NCBI RefSeq assembly: GCF_021568695.1
Contig: NZ_JAKGTI010000001.1
Location: 310,001-374,000, forward strand
Reading direction: 5' to 3'
Length of the DNA: 64,000 nucleotides
From: Maritalea mediterranea
GTDB lineage: Bacteria; Pseudomonadota; Alphaproteobacteria; Rhizobiales; Devosiaceae
The notes beneath the pieces were generated by a model. It saw only the letters and a list, made by a program, of their open reading frames with translations. It ran no database searches and was not told where the DNA came from. This document shows, piece by piece, positions 48,130 through 59,249 of the stretch (positions are counted from its first letter, which is position 1; every line of letters starts with the position of its first letter). The translations under genes were made by a program, and so were the position numbers.

Positions 48130-49418
48130 TTGTTTTGCAGCAGCACATCGCCTGCCAAATAGAGCGATCCGCAAATCACCACCCGCTGCGGGCCATCCCG
48201 ACTGACCATCTTCAAAGCCTCAACAATATTGTGTGCAGGCGTCGCATCAAAGCCTAACTCGCCTGCGGTTTGGGCCAATCCTTCGGGCGTAGACCCGGCA
48301 TTGGTGGCCAAATCATCCCCCGGCACCGGCACGGTGATAATGCGGTGCGCCAGCCCGTCAAAGGCGGCGAGATAGCCACGTATATCTTTGTTGGCCAACA
48401 TGCCCAGCACAAGCGTGAGCGGGCGAGAGCTTTTCTCATTCAGGTCGCCCAACCCTTGCGCCAACACTTTCGCACCATCCACATTATGGCCGCCATCCAG
48501 CCACAATTCGCTTTCGGGGGGCAAATATTGGTTCAGCTCACCTTTGAGCGGCGAGAACCGGGCTGGCCAGACCACGTTCCGCATACCGTCAGCCAGTGCA
48601 TCAGAACCGGGGTTTAGCCCGAAATGTCTAAGCGCGGCGATGGCAGTTGCGGCATTGCCCAATTGATGGTGGCCGCGCAGCGCGGGCAGCGGCAAATCCT
48701 CCAGCCCATCAATATCCTGATAAACAAACCGGCCGCGTTCTTCGAACCCGTCGAAATCCTGACCACCGATGAAGGGTGTTATACCCAGCTCCAGGGCGCG
48801 CTGTTCCAAAACGCCCATCGCATCATGCATTTGCCGGGCGAACACCGCCTTCGAACCTGCTTTGAGAATGCCGGCTTTTTCAAACGCAATCTTCTCAATC
48901 GTATCGCCCAAAAACTGCACATGATCGAAGGAAATGGGCGTAATCACCGTGCCAAAGGGCTGCTTAACCACATTGGTGCTGTCCAACCGCCCGCCAAGCC
49001 CGGTTTCCAACAACACTACATCTGCTTCCACCTGGGTGAACAAGTCGAAGGCGACGACAGTGGTCAATTCAAAGAAGGTGATCTGCTTCCCTGCATTGAT
49101 CCGCTCGATCCGCTCCATTGTTGCATTCAACCGCTCAGAGCTGACCAGCTCACCAGCTAGGCGAAAACGTTCATGAAACCGGGAAAGGTGCGGGGATATA
49201 TAGACGTGGACCCGTTTGCCCATGGCCTCCAATATGGCGCGCATAAAGGCAATCACGGAGCCTTTGCCATTGGTGCCCGCCACATGGATCACCGGCGGCA
49301 ACCGATCATGGGGATTGCCAGCATCGTCCAGCAAACGCTCTATGCGTCCCAGCGACAAATCTATCTTTTTGGGATGGAGCGCCATCAGGCGCTCGATAAT
49401 TTTTTCGGTTTCAGTCAC
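48114..49418 (-). CDS. folC: Folylpolyglutamate synthase / dihydrofolate synthase
   Basis: A 434-residue Mur-ligase-type enzyme that adds glutamate to dihydropteroate and folates. The P-loop is GTNGKGS near residue 48 and the LLETGLGGRLDSTN block follows near 135. The start is GTG 49418, 8 nt after the accD stop. It closes the trpF-trpB-trpA-accD-folC block, an order widely conserved in alphaproteobacteria. Confidence 0.95.
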   Translation of the reverse strand: MTETEKIIERLMALHPKKIDLSLGRIERLLDDAGNPHDRLPPVIHVAGTNGKGSVIAFMRAILEAMGKRVHVYISPHLSRFHERFRLAGELVSSERLNATMERIERINAGKQITFFELTTVVAFDLFTQVEADVVLLETGLGGRLDSTNVVKQPFGTVITPISFDHVQFLGDTIEKIAFEKAGILKAGSKAVFARQMHDAMGVLEQRALELGITPFIGGQDFDGFEERGRFVYQDIDGLEDLPLPALRGHHQLGNAATAIAALRHFGLNPGSDALADGMRNVVWPARFSPLKGELNQYLPPESELWLDGGHNVDGAKVLAQGLGDLNEKSSRPLTLVLGMLANKDIRGYLAAFDGLAHRIITVPVPGDDLATNAGSTPEGLAQTAGELGFDATPAHNIVEALKMVSRDGPQRVVICGSLYLAGDVLLQNKTPPQ

Positions 49419-49426
49419 AAAGTTGA

Positions 49427-50425
49427 CTATTCAGCGTGGGCAACCGGCGGCTGCTCAAGATGCAAATCGCCTTCTGCGGGGCCTTCATTCTTCTTTTTGG
49501 CTTGCTCGCCTTCGCTTTCGGCCACTGCATCGCGCACGCTTTTGCGCTTGGCGCTGGTGGTCTCGATCTCGTTCAACTCAGACTTGGTGAGAATGCCAAT
49601 CAGGCGCCCAATAGTGGAGCGCAGATCATGGCGGTGCACCACCATATCGATCATACCGTGATCATAAAGATATTCTGACCGCTGGAAGCCTTTCGGCAAT
49701 TTTTCACGAATGGTTTGCTCAATCACGCGCTGTCCCGCAAAGCCGATCAGGGCATCAGGTTCTGCAATCTGCACATCACCCAGCATGGCGTAAGACGCGG
49801 TCACGCCACCGGTGGTGGGGTTGGTCAACACCACAATATAGGGCAGTCCGGCCTCTTTTAGTCTTTGAAGGGCAACCGTGGTGCGCGGCATTTGCATCAA
49901 AGAGAGCATGCCTTCCTGCATCCGTGCGCCGCCCGAAGCCGTAAACAGCACGAAGGCTGTTTTGTTTTTAACTGCGGTTTCGGCACCTTTCACGATCGCG
50001 GCACCCGCCGCCATGCCAAGCGAGCCGCCCATGAAATCGAAATCCTGCACGCCGACGGTGACATCGCGGCCGAGCAGTTTGCCGGTGGCCACCACCACCG
50101 CATCTTTCATGTCGGTCTTGGCGCGGCTTTCGCGCAACCGGTCTGTATATTTTTTGCTGTCGCGGAATTTGAGCGGATCGACCGGGACGTCCGGTGTCTC
50201 GATCTCTTGGAACTTCCCTTCGTCCAAAAAGGCTTTCAGCCGGTCGCGCGCCTTGATTTTCATGTGGAAGCCCGAATTTGGCACCACCCACTGGTTGGCT
50301 TCAAGGTCACGATAAAAAACCATTTCGCCACTTTGCGGGCACTTCACCCACAAATTGTCGGGGGTTTCACGTTTGTTCAAAAATGAACGAATTTTCGGAC
50401 GAACAACGGAATTAATCCAGTTCAT
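49427..50425 (-). CDS. accD: Acetyl-CoA carboxylase carboxyltransferase beta subunit, zinc-finger cysteines largely lost
   Basis: A 332-residue carboxyltransferase subunit that moves the carboxyl group from biotin to acetyl-CoA with AccA. The start is ATG 50425; the frame is open to 50476. The catalytic core is normal ([31 protein letters not shown]). The N-terminal zinc ribbon is not: at the four cysteine positions it has Cys29, Ser32, Val48 and Ser51. I recall similar loss in other alphaproteobacterial AccD proteins. The C-terminal tail is charged and probably disordered. Confidence 0.95.
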   Translation of the reverse strand: MNWINSVVRPKIRSFLNKRETPDNLWVKCPQSGEMVFYRDLEANQWVVPNSGFHMKIKARDRLKAFLDEGKFQEIETPDVPVDPLKFRDSKKYTDRLRESRAKTDMKDAVVVATGKLLGRDVTVGVQDFDFMGGSLGMAAGAAIVKGAETAVKNKTAFVLFTASGGARMQEGMLSLMQMPRTTVALQRLKEAGLPYIVVLTNPTTGGVTASYAMLGDVQIAEPDALIGFAGQRVIEQTIREKLPKGFQRSEYLYDHGMIDMVVHRHDLRSTIGRLIGILTKSELNEIETTSAKRKSVRDAVAESEGEQAKKKNEGPAEGDLHLEQPPVAHAE

Positions 50426-50482
50426 GAGACCTCTTAGCCTTCCTGCACAAAATTTCGTCGCCTTATAAGCGATCATTTCCGG

Positions 50483-50527
50483 CTTGGCGAGTCTTGCTTT
50501 TGGCGCGCCAAGTCAAACTATATTATA
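50483..50527 (-). promoter_or_regulatory. accD upstream region: -10 box and palindrome
   Basis: On the minus strand TATAAT (50527-50522) is followed by a perfect 12-bp palindrome TTGGCGCGCCAA (50511-50500), which can also pair as CTTGGCG/CGCCAAG with 50489-50483. No good -35 was found. It sits in the 134-bp gap after trpA and may give accD its own control. Confidence 0.4.
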
Positions 50528-50559
50528 TCCCGTTTTGGGCAAAATTGCGAGTGGTCAAC

Positions 50560-51381
50560 TCACCGTGCCGCACGGCATCCTCTGGCCAGGTCGCGCACAA
50601 TGGTGTGCACCCGGTCAGCGGCTTGGGTGGCGCTCTCGCCAGCGGCCACACTATCGGCCACCGCGTTCACCAGCACGGTACCCACCACAACGCCATCAGC
50701 CTGGGCGCCAATATTTTTCGCGTCCGCTTCGGTCTTGATGCCAAAGCCGACGCAAATCGGCAGGTCTGTATGTTGGTTGAGCCGTTTGACCGCGGCGCTG
50801 ATATTGGTGGGGTTGGAAAGTGCTGAACCGGTGATGCCGGTCATCGAGACGTAATATACAAAGCCCGATGTATTGGCCAAAACTTGCGGCAACCGCTTAT
50901 CGTCCGTGGTGGGCGTTGCGAGACGGATAAAATTAAGTCCCTTGTTTAAGGCCGGAATACACAATTCATCATCTTCTTCCGGCGGCAGGTCCACCACAAT
51001 CAAACCATCAACACCCGCATCCAATGCATCGGCCAAAAACTGATCCACACCATAAATATAGATCGGGTTATAATAGCCCATCAAAACAATCGGGGTGGTG
51101 CTGTTGGTCGCGCGAAACTGGCGCACCAGCTCCAGCGTCTTCTTCATGTCCTGACCGCCCTTTAGTGCGCGTTGCCCAGCGGCTTGAATAGAGGGGCCAT
51201 CCGCCATCGGGTCAGAAAACGGCATGCCCAGTTCAATCACATCAGCCCCAGCATCCGGCAGGCCTAAAACAATCTCTTTGGCGGTGTCGAAATTCGGGTC
51301 TCCAGCCATCACAAAAGTCACCAGAGCCGGGCGGTTTTCCGCACGCGTCGCCGCAAAGGCGTCATCCATACGCTGTGTCAT
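50560..51381 (-). CDS. trpA: Tryptophan synthase alpha chain
   Basis: The 273-residue alpha chain cleaves indole-3-glycerol phosphate to indole and glyceraldehyde-3-phosphate. The catalytic Glu50 and Asp61 are both in [16 protein letters not shown]. The phosphate-binding VGFGIKT and ADGVVVGT blocks follow. It is 18 nt after trpB, with AAGGAAG before the start. Confidence 0.97.
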   Translation of the reverse strand: MTQRMDDAFAATRAENRPALVTFVMAGDPNFDTAKEIVLGLPDAGADVIELGMPFSDPMADGPSIQAAGQRALKGGQDMKKTLELVRQFRATNSTTPIVLMGYYNPIYIYGVDQFLADALDAGVDGLIVVDLPPEEDDELCIPALNKGLNFIRLATPTTDDKRLPQVLANTSGFVYYVSMTGITGSALSNPTNISAAVKRLNQHTDLPICVGFGIKTEADAKNIGAQADGVVVGTVLVNAVADSVAAGESATQAADRVHTIVRDLARGCRAAR

Positions 51382-51399
51382 ACATATCTTCCTTTGCGA

Positions 51400-52620
51400 T
51401 TATTCGCCCAGATCCACGCCGAGATGTTTCGCGGCGGTGAACACATCCTTGTCGCCCCGACCACACAAATTCATCACGATGATCTGGTCTTTGTCCATTT
51501 TCGGCGCACGTTTTACCAGTTCAGCCAACGCATGGCTTGGCTCAAGCGCCGGAATGATGCCTTCAAGGCGAGTGAGAAGCTGGAACGCTTCAAGCGCTTC
51601 ATCATCCATAATCGGCACATACTCAACCCGGCCACTGTCCCGCAGGAAAGCATGTTCGGGGCCGATGCCCGGATAGTCGAGGCCAGCGGAAATCGACGCA
51701 CCTTCGTCGATCTGGCCATCATAGTTTTGCAGCAAATAAGTGCGGTTGCCATGCAACACGCCGGGCTTGCCCGCAGTCAGCGAGGCACAGTGCTCGTCAC
51801 CATCAAGACCCTTGCCCCCGGCTTCCACACCAACAATTTGGACATCCTTGTCGTCAAGGAAGGGGTGGAACAGTCCAATCGCGTTGGAACCCCCACCAAC
51901 AGCGGCAATCAACATATCTGGCAAACGACCTTCAGCTTCCATCATCTGTTCCTTGGTCTCACGGCCAATCACAGATTGGAAGTCGCGCACCATTTGCGGG
52001 AACGGGTGAGGGCCAGCCGCGGTGCCGATCAGATAATAAGTGTCATCAACATTGGTCACCCAGTCGCGCAGGGCTTCATTCATAGAATCCTTCAGCGTGC
52101 CCTGACCAGCGGTCACCGGAATAATCTCCGCGCCCAGCAATTTCATGCGGAATACGTTGGGGGCCTGACGCTCCACATCCTTGGCGCCCATATAAACAAC
52201 ACATGGGTAGCCAAAACGAGCACATACGGTAGCCGTGGCCACACCATGCTGCCCCGCGCCGGTTTCGGCGATAATGCGTGGCTTGCCCATCCGCTTGGCC
52301 AACAGGATCTGCCCGATGCAATTGTTGATCTTGTGCGAACCGGTATGGTTCAGCTCATCACGCTTGAAATAGATTTTGGCGCCGCCAAGATGCTCGGTCA
52401 GCCGCTCGGCAAAATAGAGTGGCGAGGGACGGCCAATATAATGCTTGTTGAGATAATCCAGTTCATCCTGAAAGCTGGGGTCGGCCTTGGCCGCTTTATA
52501 CGCTTCATCCAATTCAAGGATGAGCGGCATCAGCGTTTCGGCCACAAAGCGCCCGCCAAAAAGGCCAAACCGGCCCATATCGTCCGGACCTTGGCGCAAA
52601 CTATTCGCGGTTGTTGTCAT
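51400..52620 (-). CDS. trpB: Tryptophan synthase beta chain
   Basis: A 406-residue PLP enzyme joining indole and serine. The PLP lysine Lys97 is in HTGSHKINN, and the phosphate loop GGGSNAIG is near residue 232. The N terminus ([15 protein letters not shown]) is typical. It forms the alpha2-beta2 complex with TrpA. A long opposite-strand frame over this gene is a codon-bias shadow. Confidence 0.98.
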   Translation of the reverse strand: MTTTANSLRQGPDDMGRFGLFGGRFVAETLMPLILELDEAYKAAKADPSFQDELDYLNKHYIGRPSPLYFAERLTEHLGGAKIYFKRDELNHTGSHKINNCIGQILLAKRMGKPRIIAETGAGQHGVATATVCARFGYPCVVYMGAKDVERQAPNVFRMKLLGAEIIPVTAGQGTLKDSMNEALRDWVTNVDDTYYLIGTAAGPHPFPQMVRDFQSVIGRETKEQMMEAEGRLPDMLIAAVGGGSNAIGLFHPFLDDKDVQIVGVEAGGKGLDGDEHCASLTAGKPGVLHGNRTYLLQNYDGQIDEGASISAGLDYPGIGPEHAFLRDSGRVEYVPIMDDEALEAFQLLTRLEGIIPALEPSHALAELVKRAPKMDKDQIIVMNLCGRGDKDVFTAAKHLGVDLGE

Positions 52621-52653
52621 TATCTCGTTCTCCCTTGTCGTCGGACGCGCTTT

Positions 52654-53286
52654 TTAAGCGCGCGCCCGGCGCATAAACTCTTTGATCAAGCCAGCATCTT
52701 TTTCACCCTTACGCACTTCAACCCCAGAAGAAAGGTCAAGGCCGAAAGGCTGCACATCGCGGATGGCCTGTTCTACGTTATCTATCGTCAACCCACCGGA
52801 AAGCATGAACTTAATATCAGGGTCAAGCGCTTTCAAAAGCGTCCAGTCAAATACCTCGCCATTCCCGCCAGGATGGGCGGCATTTTCTGGCGCCTTGGCG
52901 TCCAAAATCAGCAAATCGGCTTTGTCTGCATAGCGCGGTACTTTGGCGAGATCTTCCTGATCGCCAATGGCGAGCGCCTTGATCACTTTAACACCGCGCT
53001 CTTTGATGTGGGCGACCCGCTCTACCGTTTCTTGTCCGTGCAGCTGAATATAATCAGGGTCCAGAGCCAGCAAATGGTCGAGCAAATCTTCGTCTGGGTT
53101 GACCGTCAGGATGACCGTTTCGGCACGCCCGTCCACATAGCGGATCAACCGGCCAATGTCAGACAGGTCCAAATGCCGCGGGCTGCGGGCAAAATGTACA
53201 AAGCCTATCAGATCCACACCCGCCTCAAGGGCAGCGTCAATCATATCAGGCGTTTTTAAACCGCAAATTTTGATCAGCAAGGACAT
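52654..53286 (-). CDS. trpF: Phosphoribosylanthranilate isomerase
   Basis: A 210-residue TIM barrel catalysing the Amadori rearrangement of phosphoribosylanthranilate. The catalytic Cys is in IKICGLKT near residue 8 and the catalytic Asp is in VNPDED. The C-terminal LDLSSGVE block is present. It is the first trp gene of the block; trpD, trpC and trpE are not in the window. Confidence 0.96.
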   Translation of the reverse strand: MSLLIKICGLKTPDMIDAALEAGVDLIGFVHFARSPRHLDLSDIGRLIRYVDGRAETVILTVNPDEDLLDHLLALDPDYIQLHGQETVERVAHIKERGVKVIKALAIGDQEDLAKVPRYADKADLLILDAKAPENAAHPGGNGEVFDWTLLKALDPDIKFMLSGGLTIDNVEQAIRDVQPFGLDLSSGVEVRKGEKDAGLIKEFMRRARA

Positions 53287-53322
53287 CGAACAAAACTCTT
53301 GTGAAAATGGGCGTTGCGCACC

Positions 53323-53667
53323 TTATACCCGATCATCGAGCAAGGCCAAGCCATCTTCATGGCTTTGTTTCGGCTCTTGAGTATCCATTTGCTGTTTGAG
53401 TTTTTGATTTTCCTTACGCAGGGCCCGCAATTCGGCGCGTTTTTTATGTTGGCCCAGATAGGCACCGACGCCGCCCAGCACAATCCCAAGCAACAAGGCG
53501 CCATAAATCACAACAAACAGGGGGACAGGATAGGGTCCGACAAGTGGCGAATCCGGTGAAATTGGATCAATGCCCAACATTATTTCCTGCCGATTTGCCA
53601 ACGCAAAAAAAGCAAACAGCAAAGCGAGCGGGATTAGAAAAAACCACGTCACTACACGCTTCAACAT
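53323..53667 (-). CDS. LapA-domain membrane protein (DUF1049)
   Basis: A 114-residue protein with two membrane helices (WFFLIPLALLFAFFALANRQ and LFVVIYGALLLGIVLGGVGAY) and a C-terminal coiled coil (ELRALRKENQKLKQQM). The NRQEIMLGIDP turn between helices is the LapA hallmark. E. coli LapA controls LpxC and lipopolysaccharide assembly; this one may differ. It lies 36 nt upstream of trpF. Confidence 0.85.
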   Translation of the reverse strand: MLKRVVTWFFLIPLALLFAFFALANRQEIMLGIDPISPDSPLVGPYPVPLFVVIYGALLLGIVLGGVGAYLGQHKKRAELRALRKENQKLKQQMDTQEPKQSHEDGLALLDDRV

Positions 53668-53722
53668 AATGGTGCGGTGCCCCTTATTCAGTTAAACGCA
53701 CCTTTCAAAGCACGTTTGGTCG

Positions 53723-54001
53723 TTATTTGTTCAATCGTTCGCGGATCTCTTTGCCCGCTTTGAATTGAGGCACATATTTCTCCTCAACTTCAACCTTTTC
53801 GCCGGTGCGAGGGTTGCGACCAACCCGCGCAGGACGATTTTTTACTGAAAATGCCCCAAAGCCACGCAATTCAGCCCGGCCACCATCGGCCAATGCATCG
53901 CCAATCTCATCAATGATCGTATTGACAATATTTTCAATGTCACGCTGGAAAAGATGCGGATTTTCATCTGCAAGTTTTTGAATGAGTTCTGATTTAATCA
54001 A
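53723..54001 (-). CDS. ihfB: Integration host factor beta subunit
   Basis: A 92-residue HU/IHF protein. The DNA-bending arm has the signature [21 protein letters not shown], whose Pro intercalates into the minor groove, and the N-terminal helices begin [17 protein letters not shown]. It dimerises with IhfA (elsewhere) and serves recombination and promoter architecture. The position after sppA is conserved. Confidence 0.95.
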   Translation of the reverse strand: MIKSELIQKLADENPHLFQRDIENIVNTIIDEIGDALADGGRAELRGFGAFSVKNRPARVGRNPRTGEKVEVEEKYVPQFKAGKEIRERLNK

Positions 54002-54070
54002 TTTCGGCCTCCCCGAGTGGGCTAATGCCCTGAATTAAAATCAAAATTCTGGCGATTTCAGGGCCAAAAG

Positions 54071-55033
54071 CTACTCTACAGGGTGCCAAACCGAAACCAA
54101 ACCGTCAAGCGTTTGCGTATTATTCAAACGGTTAACGAAAGCTGAACCCAGCTTTACGCCGATCCAGTTGCTGATTTCGTCCCATGGCTCTTCAGGTAAC
54201 GGATAATAGGTTAAAACCTTCTGATCATCTGTTTCCTGATCCGCCAACATCCAGTTCTTCGCGGTGATTTCATCGCCGATTTCGTCGATCAGCCGACTTT
54301 CCAGCGCCATACGGCCGGTCATGATCCGTCCATCAGCCAAACGCAACACCTCATCTCGTTCCAGGTCCCGACGTTCGGCAACAATGTCGACAAACCAGTC
54401 ATAGGAATCGTCCACAAGCTGTTGATAAGATTGGCGCACCAGCGGCGACATGGGTTCATCGATATCGGGTTCGGCTTTCAGCGGGCCTGTGGCGACCTTC
54501 TCATAATTGATACCGATTGTGTCCATCAGCTTGGACGCATCCATATGCTGGATCAGCACGCCGATGGATCCTACAATGGAAAGGCGGCGGGCATAGATCT
54601 TGTCGGCGCCGATCGCGGTCATATAGGCAGCAGACGCCCCCAGCTCATTGATCACGGCAGCCACAGGCTTGTTGGCGGCAATCTCGCGCAGTCCGTCATA
54701 AAGCTCTTCGCCGCCCGCGGTGGTGCCGCCCGGGCTGTTGATTTGCACCACAACCCCTGTCACCTGCTCGTTGGTGGCCAGATCATTCAAAACCTCGCGC
54801 CGCTGCGGATCCGAGGCAATCACCCCGTCAATCACGACACGCGCAATGTGCGGGCCTTCCTGTGTACCGGGCGTGGCAAAGCCGCCCAAGGTGCGACCCA
54901 AAATGGCAATCACCGCAATCGCCAGAGCCACAAATGCAAAAATACGCCATTTGCGCCGCGATTGCTTGAGAGCGCGTTTGCTCATCATTTGATCGATCTG
55001 TTCAAATTCGGAAGGTGTGGTCACCGCGCGCAT
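54071..55033 (-). CDS. sppA: Signal peptide peptidase SppA
   Basis: A 320-residue membrane protease with one N-terminal helix (IFAFVALAIAVIAILG, 31-46). The Ser-Lys dyad is visible: Ser134 in ELGASAAYM and Lys186 in TGPLKAEPD. QINSPGGT near 98 forms the oxyanion region. It degrades cleaved signal peptides. The size matches the single-domain 36K type, not the double-length E. coli form. Confidence 0.95.
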   Translation of the reverse strand: MRAVTTPSEFEQIDQMMSKRALKQSRRKWRIFAFVALAIAVIAILGRTLGGFATPGTQEGPHIARVVIDGVIASDPQRREVLNDLATNEQVTGVVVQINSPGGTTAGGEELYDGLREIAANKPVAAVINELGASAAYMTAIGADKIYARRLSIVGSIGVLIQHMDASKLMDTIGINYEKVATGPLKAEPDIDEPMSPLVRQSYQQLVDDSYDWFVDIVAERRDLERDEVLRLADGRIMTGRMALESRLIDEIGDEITAKNWMLADQETDDQKVLTYYPLPEEPWDEISNWIGVKLGSAFVNRLNNTQTLDGLVSVWHPVE

Positions 55034-55120
55034 CCTTTAATTTGTCTTTTCTCTGTCCTAAGGCAATTGGGGCTGGATTGGCAAGTCGCAATCAGATCAC
55101 ACATTGCCGCAATGAATATG

Positions 55121-55151
55121 AAAAAGCCCGCCCGGCAGGTGCCGGACGGGC
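55121..55151 (-). terminator. Rho-independent terminator of rpsA
   Basis: The minus strand reads GCCCGTCCGGC-ACCT-GCCGGGCGGGC followed by TTTTTC: an 11-bp stem with one G-T pair, 26 bp past the rpsA stop. Confidence 0.93.
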
Positions 55152-55176
55152 CAAATGCTCAACAAAGCGCTATGGC

Positions 55177-56871
55177 TTAGTCGTCTTTGTTCTGCTTCAA
55201 GGCTGCGCCAAGAATGTCGCCCAAAGAGGCGCCTGAATCTGTTGAACCATATTGGGCCACAGCTTCTTTTTCCTCGGCAATTTCCAACGCCTTGATGGAC
55301 AGGGTCAAACGACGTGTCTTGCGGTCGAACTGAACCACACGTGCATCCACCTTGTCGCCAACAGCAAAACGCTCTGGACGCTGCTCTGAACGATCACGGC
55401 TCAAGTCAGAACGCTTGATGAAGGCGGTCATGTCGCCATCTGCAAGCTGAACTTCAATGCCGCCATCATTCACCTGGGTCACGGTGCAGGTCACAATTGA
55501 ACCTTTGCGCATGCCATCAGTTGCTTCGGTGAATGGATCGTTTGAAAGCTGCTTGATGCCCAAAGAAACGCGCTCTTTGTCCACATCAACATCCAATACA
55601 ACCGCTTTAACAACGTCGCCGCGATTATAGTCTTCCAAAGCTTCTTCGCCCTGACGGTTCCAGTCGAGGTCTGACAAGTGAACCATGCCGTCCACATCGT
55701 CCTCGAGGCCGATGAACAAACCAAATTCGGTTTTGTTCTTAACTTCGCCTTCAACTTCGGTGCCCTGTGGGTATTTCGCCGCAAAGGCTTCCCAAGGATT
55801 GTCGAGGCACTGCTTGAGGCCAAGTGAAATACGACGCTTTTCTGGATCCACTTCCAGGATTTTCACTTCTACTTCCTGAGAGGTAGAAACAATTTTGCCT
55901 GGGTGCACATTCTTCTTGGTCCAGCTCATTTCTGAAACGTGGATCAAGCCTTCAATGCCTGGCTCCAGCTCAACAAACGCACCATAATCGGTGATGTTGG
56001 TGATGCGGCCGGTAAAGCGGCTGTTCAATGGATATTTCTGATCGATTGTTTCCCAAGGATCAGCTTCCAGCTGCTTCATGCCCAATGAAATGCGGTGTGA
56101 CTCCATGTTCACGCGAATGATTTGAACCTTGATGGTCTCACCAATCGACAGCACTTCTGATGGGTGGTTTACACGACGCCATGCAATGTCAGTCACGTGC
56201 AACAGGCCGTCAATGCCGCCCAAGTCAACGAAGGCACCATAGTCAGTGATGTTTTTAACAACACCTTCAACAACCTGGCCTTCTTCCAACTTGCCAACAA
56301 TTTCAGAGCGCTGCTCTGCACGGCTCTCTTCAAGCACAGCCCGACGAGAGACAACGATGTTGCCGCGGCGCTTGTCCATTTTCAAGATTTGGAAAGGCTG
56401 AGGCACATTCATCAATGGAGCAATGTCGCGGATTGGGCGGATATCAACCTGGCTGCGTGGCAAAAAGGCCGTCGCGCCATCCAGATCAACGGTGAAGCCA
56501 CCCTTAACCTGGTTAAAGATGATGCCTTCAACACGCTCATTTTTGTTGAACAGCTCTTCAAGGCGAACCCAGCTTTCTTCGCGACGTGCTTTTTCACGGC
56601 TCAGAACAGCTTCGCCCATCGCGTTTTCAACGCGATCAACATAAACTTCAACTTCAGAGCCAACCTGCAAAGACCCATCACGGCCAGCAGCGCCAAACTC
56701 TTTCAAAGGCACACGGCCTTCAGTCTTCAGACCAACGTCAATAACAGCGAGGTCTTTTTCAATAGCAACAATCTTGCCTTTAACAACGTTACCTTCAGCA
56801 GGTTCGTTGACTTCAAAGCTTTCAAACAAAAGCTTTTCAAAATCTTCCTGAGCGACAGCGGTATCTGTCAT
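55177..56871 (-). CDS. rpsA: 30S ribosomal protein S1
   Basis: A 564-residue protein with six S1 OB-fold repeats (for example NITDYGAFVDLGGIDGLLHVTD and NITDYGAFVELEPGIEGLIHVSE) that binds mRNA at the ribosome. The start ATG 56871 has GGAG 5 nt upstream. The frame is open to 56988, but that part is the leader and holds a terminator-like hairpin. It sits between cmk and sppA, as in most proteobacteria. Confidence 0.97.
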   Translation of the reverse strand: MTDTAVAQEDFEKLLFESFEVNEPAEGNVVKGKIVAIEKDLAVIDVGLKTEGRVPLKEFGAAGRDGSLQVGSEVEVYVDRVENAMGEAVLSREKARREESWVRLEELFNKNERVEGIIFNQVKGGFTVDLDGATAFLPRSQVDIRPIRDIAPLMNVPQPFQILKMDKRRGNIVVSRRAVLEESRAEQRSEIVGKLEEGQVVEGVVKNITDYGAFVDLGGIDGLLHVTDIAWRRVNHPSEVLSIGETIKVQIIRVNMESHRISLGMKQLEADPWETIDQKYPLNSRFTGRITNITDYGAFVELEPGIEGLIHVSEMSWTKKNVHPGKIVSTSQEVEVKILEVDPEKRRISLGLKQCLDNPWEAFAAKYPQGTEVEGEVKNKTEFGLFIGLEDDVDGMVHLSDLDWNRQGEEALEDYNRGDVVKAVVLDVDVDKERVSLGIKQLSNDPFTEATDGMRKGSIVTCTVTQVNDGGIEVQLADGDMTAFIKRSDLSRDRSEQRPERFAVGDKVDARVVQFDRKTRRLTLSIKALEIAEEKEAVAQYGSTDSGASLGDILGAALKQNKDD

Positions 56872-56915
56872 GAATACTCCGATCAATGTGCCGTTTGTGT
56901 GAAAACGCGCATCAA

Positions 56916-56961
56916 AACCAAAAATAAGACCCGGAGCTTGCGCTCCCGGCACAAGGGTCTT
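56916..56961 (-). promoter_or_regulatory. Structured rpsA leader with terminator-like hairpin
   Basis: On the minus strand AAGACCC (56961-56955) pairs with GGGTCTT (56932-56926), enclosing GGAGC-GCAA-GCTCC, followed by TTATTTTTGG. It lies about 50 nt before the rpsA start. A weak promoter (TTGACA at 57013-57008) lies upstream. It may be an attenuator or an S1 autoregulatory target. Confidence 0.55.
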
Positions 56962-57068
56962 GTTCTTGTTTTTCATGCGATCATTCAAAGCGGTGCAATT
57001 TGGCCAATGTCAAAAAGCAAGCTGCGCAAAAAATGCCTGGATCAAAAGTTGGATTTAAAGCACCAGAT

Positions 57069-57710
57069 TCAAGAGCTGCTTTTCTTTTGCGCCAAAACAC
57101 CATCCACAAGCTGTAAAGCCGCTTGGAATGCGGCTTCTATAGACAATTTTGTCGTATCTAGCAAGTGGGCATCTGCAGCCACAAAAAATGCGCCCGCCGG
57201 ATTATCCTTATCATCGGCGTCGCGTTTTTCAATTTGCGCCAAGATTTCATCAAAATGGACATTCACGCCGCGCTCATTGAGCTGTTTGGTGCGACGTTCC
57301 GCGCGCGTGGGGGCATCGGCGGTGATATAGAGTTTGACCTCTGCATCAGGGCATATTCGTGTGCCAATATCGCGCCCATCCAAAATGGCACCGCCTGGTT
57401 GTTGTGCAAATTTAATTTGCACCTGCTTCAGTGCCGCACGCACCTCCGGCACGCGCGCCACTTTTGAGGCCGCGATGCCGGCTTCCGCGGTGGTGAGGTC
57501 GTTTTCGTCGTATTGCGCAAGGTCCAGCGTTTGCGCCTTTTCAATGGCCACTTGTTCCCAGTTGGGCAGATCAAGATCATCGCGCATGGCGTAGCCCACT
57601 GCTCGATATAAAAGTCCCGTATCCATATGCGGCAACTGAAAATGCGCTGCCAGTTTCTTGGATATGGTGCCTTTGCCCGAAGCCGCGGGGCCATCAATCG
57701 CGATGATCAT
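57069..57710 (-). CDS. cmk: Cytidylate kinase
   Basis: A 213-residue nucleoside monophosphate kinase: P-loop DGPAASGKGT near residue 6, then DTGLLYRAVGYA and ILDGRDIGTRICPDA. It phosphorylates CMP and dCMP. It begins 8 nt after aroA, giving the standard aroA-cmk-rpsA order. Confidence 0.96.
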   Translation of the reverse strand: MIIAIDGPAASGKGTISKKLAAHFQLPHMDTGLLYRAVGYAMRDDLDLPNWEQVAIEKAQTLDLAQYDENDLTTAEAGIAASKVARVPEVRAALKQVQIKFAQQPGGAILDGRDIGTRICPDAEVKLYITADAPTRAERRTKQLNERGVNVHFDEILAQIEKRDADDKDNPAGAFFVAADAHLLDTTKLSIEAAFQAALQLVDGVLAQKKSSS

Positions 57711-57718
57711 GTTCGTTC

Positions 57719-59080
<1,362 letters not shown>

Positions 59081-59180
59081 CTATCTGGAGTTAACGGAAC
59101 GCGACTGCAGTCCTAGCACGACAATTATGAAATTGACAATGTGATGCGATCAATTGAGATCAAAAAACTAGCATTTTCAT

Positions 59181-59209
59181 TTGACAGATTGTGTTCTAGC
59201 TTCTAACCC
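59181..59209 (+). promoter_or_regulatory. Possible promoter of the TIGR02300-type gene
   Basis: TTGACA (59181-59186) is followed after 17 nt by TAACCC, a poor -10 box; a second TTGACA lies at 59133. The start codon is at 59250. Confidence 0.3.
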
Positions 59210-59249
59210 AACCTGCCAATACTGAGATGAACTTGATGAGGTGATAGAA

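Noticed and set aside
51394-53259. A 621-codon plus-strand ORF opposite trpB and trpF
   Set aside because: It lies wholly antisense to two well-conserved genes, and its protein is rich in His, Arg and Gln as expected for a codon-bias shadow.
56164-57330. A 388-codon plus-strand ORF opposite rpsA and cmk
   Set aside because: Antisense to conserved genes, Asn/Phe-rich and repetitive because it mirrors the S1 repeats.
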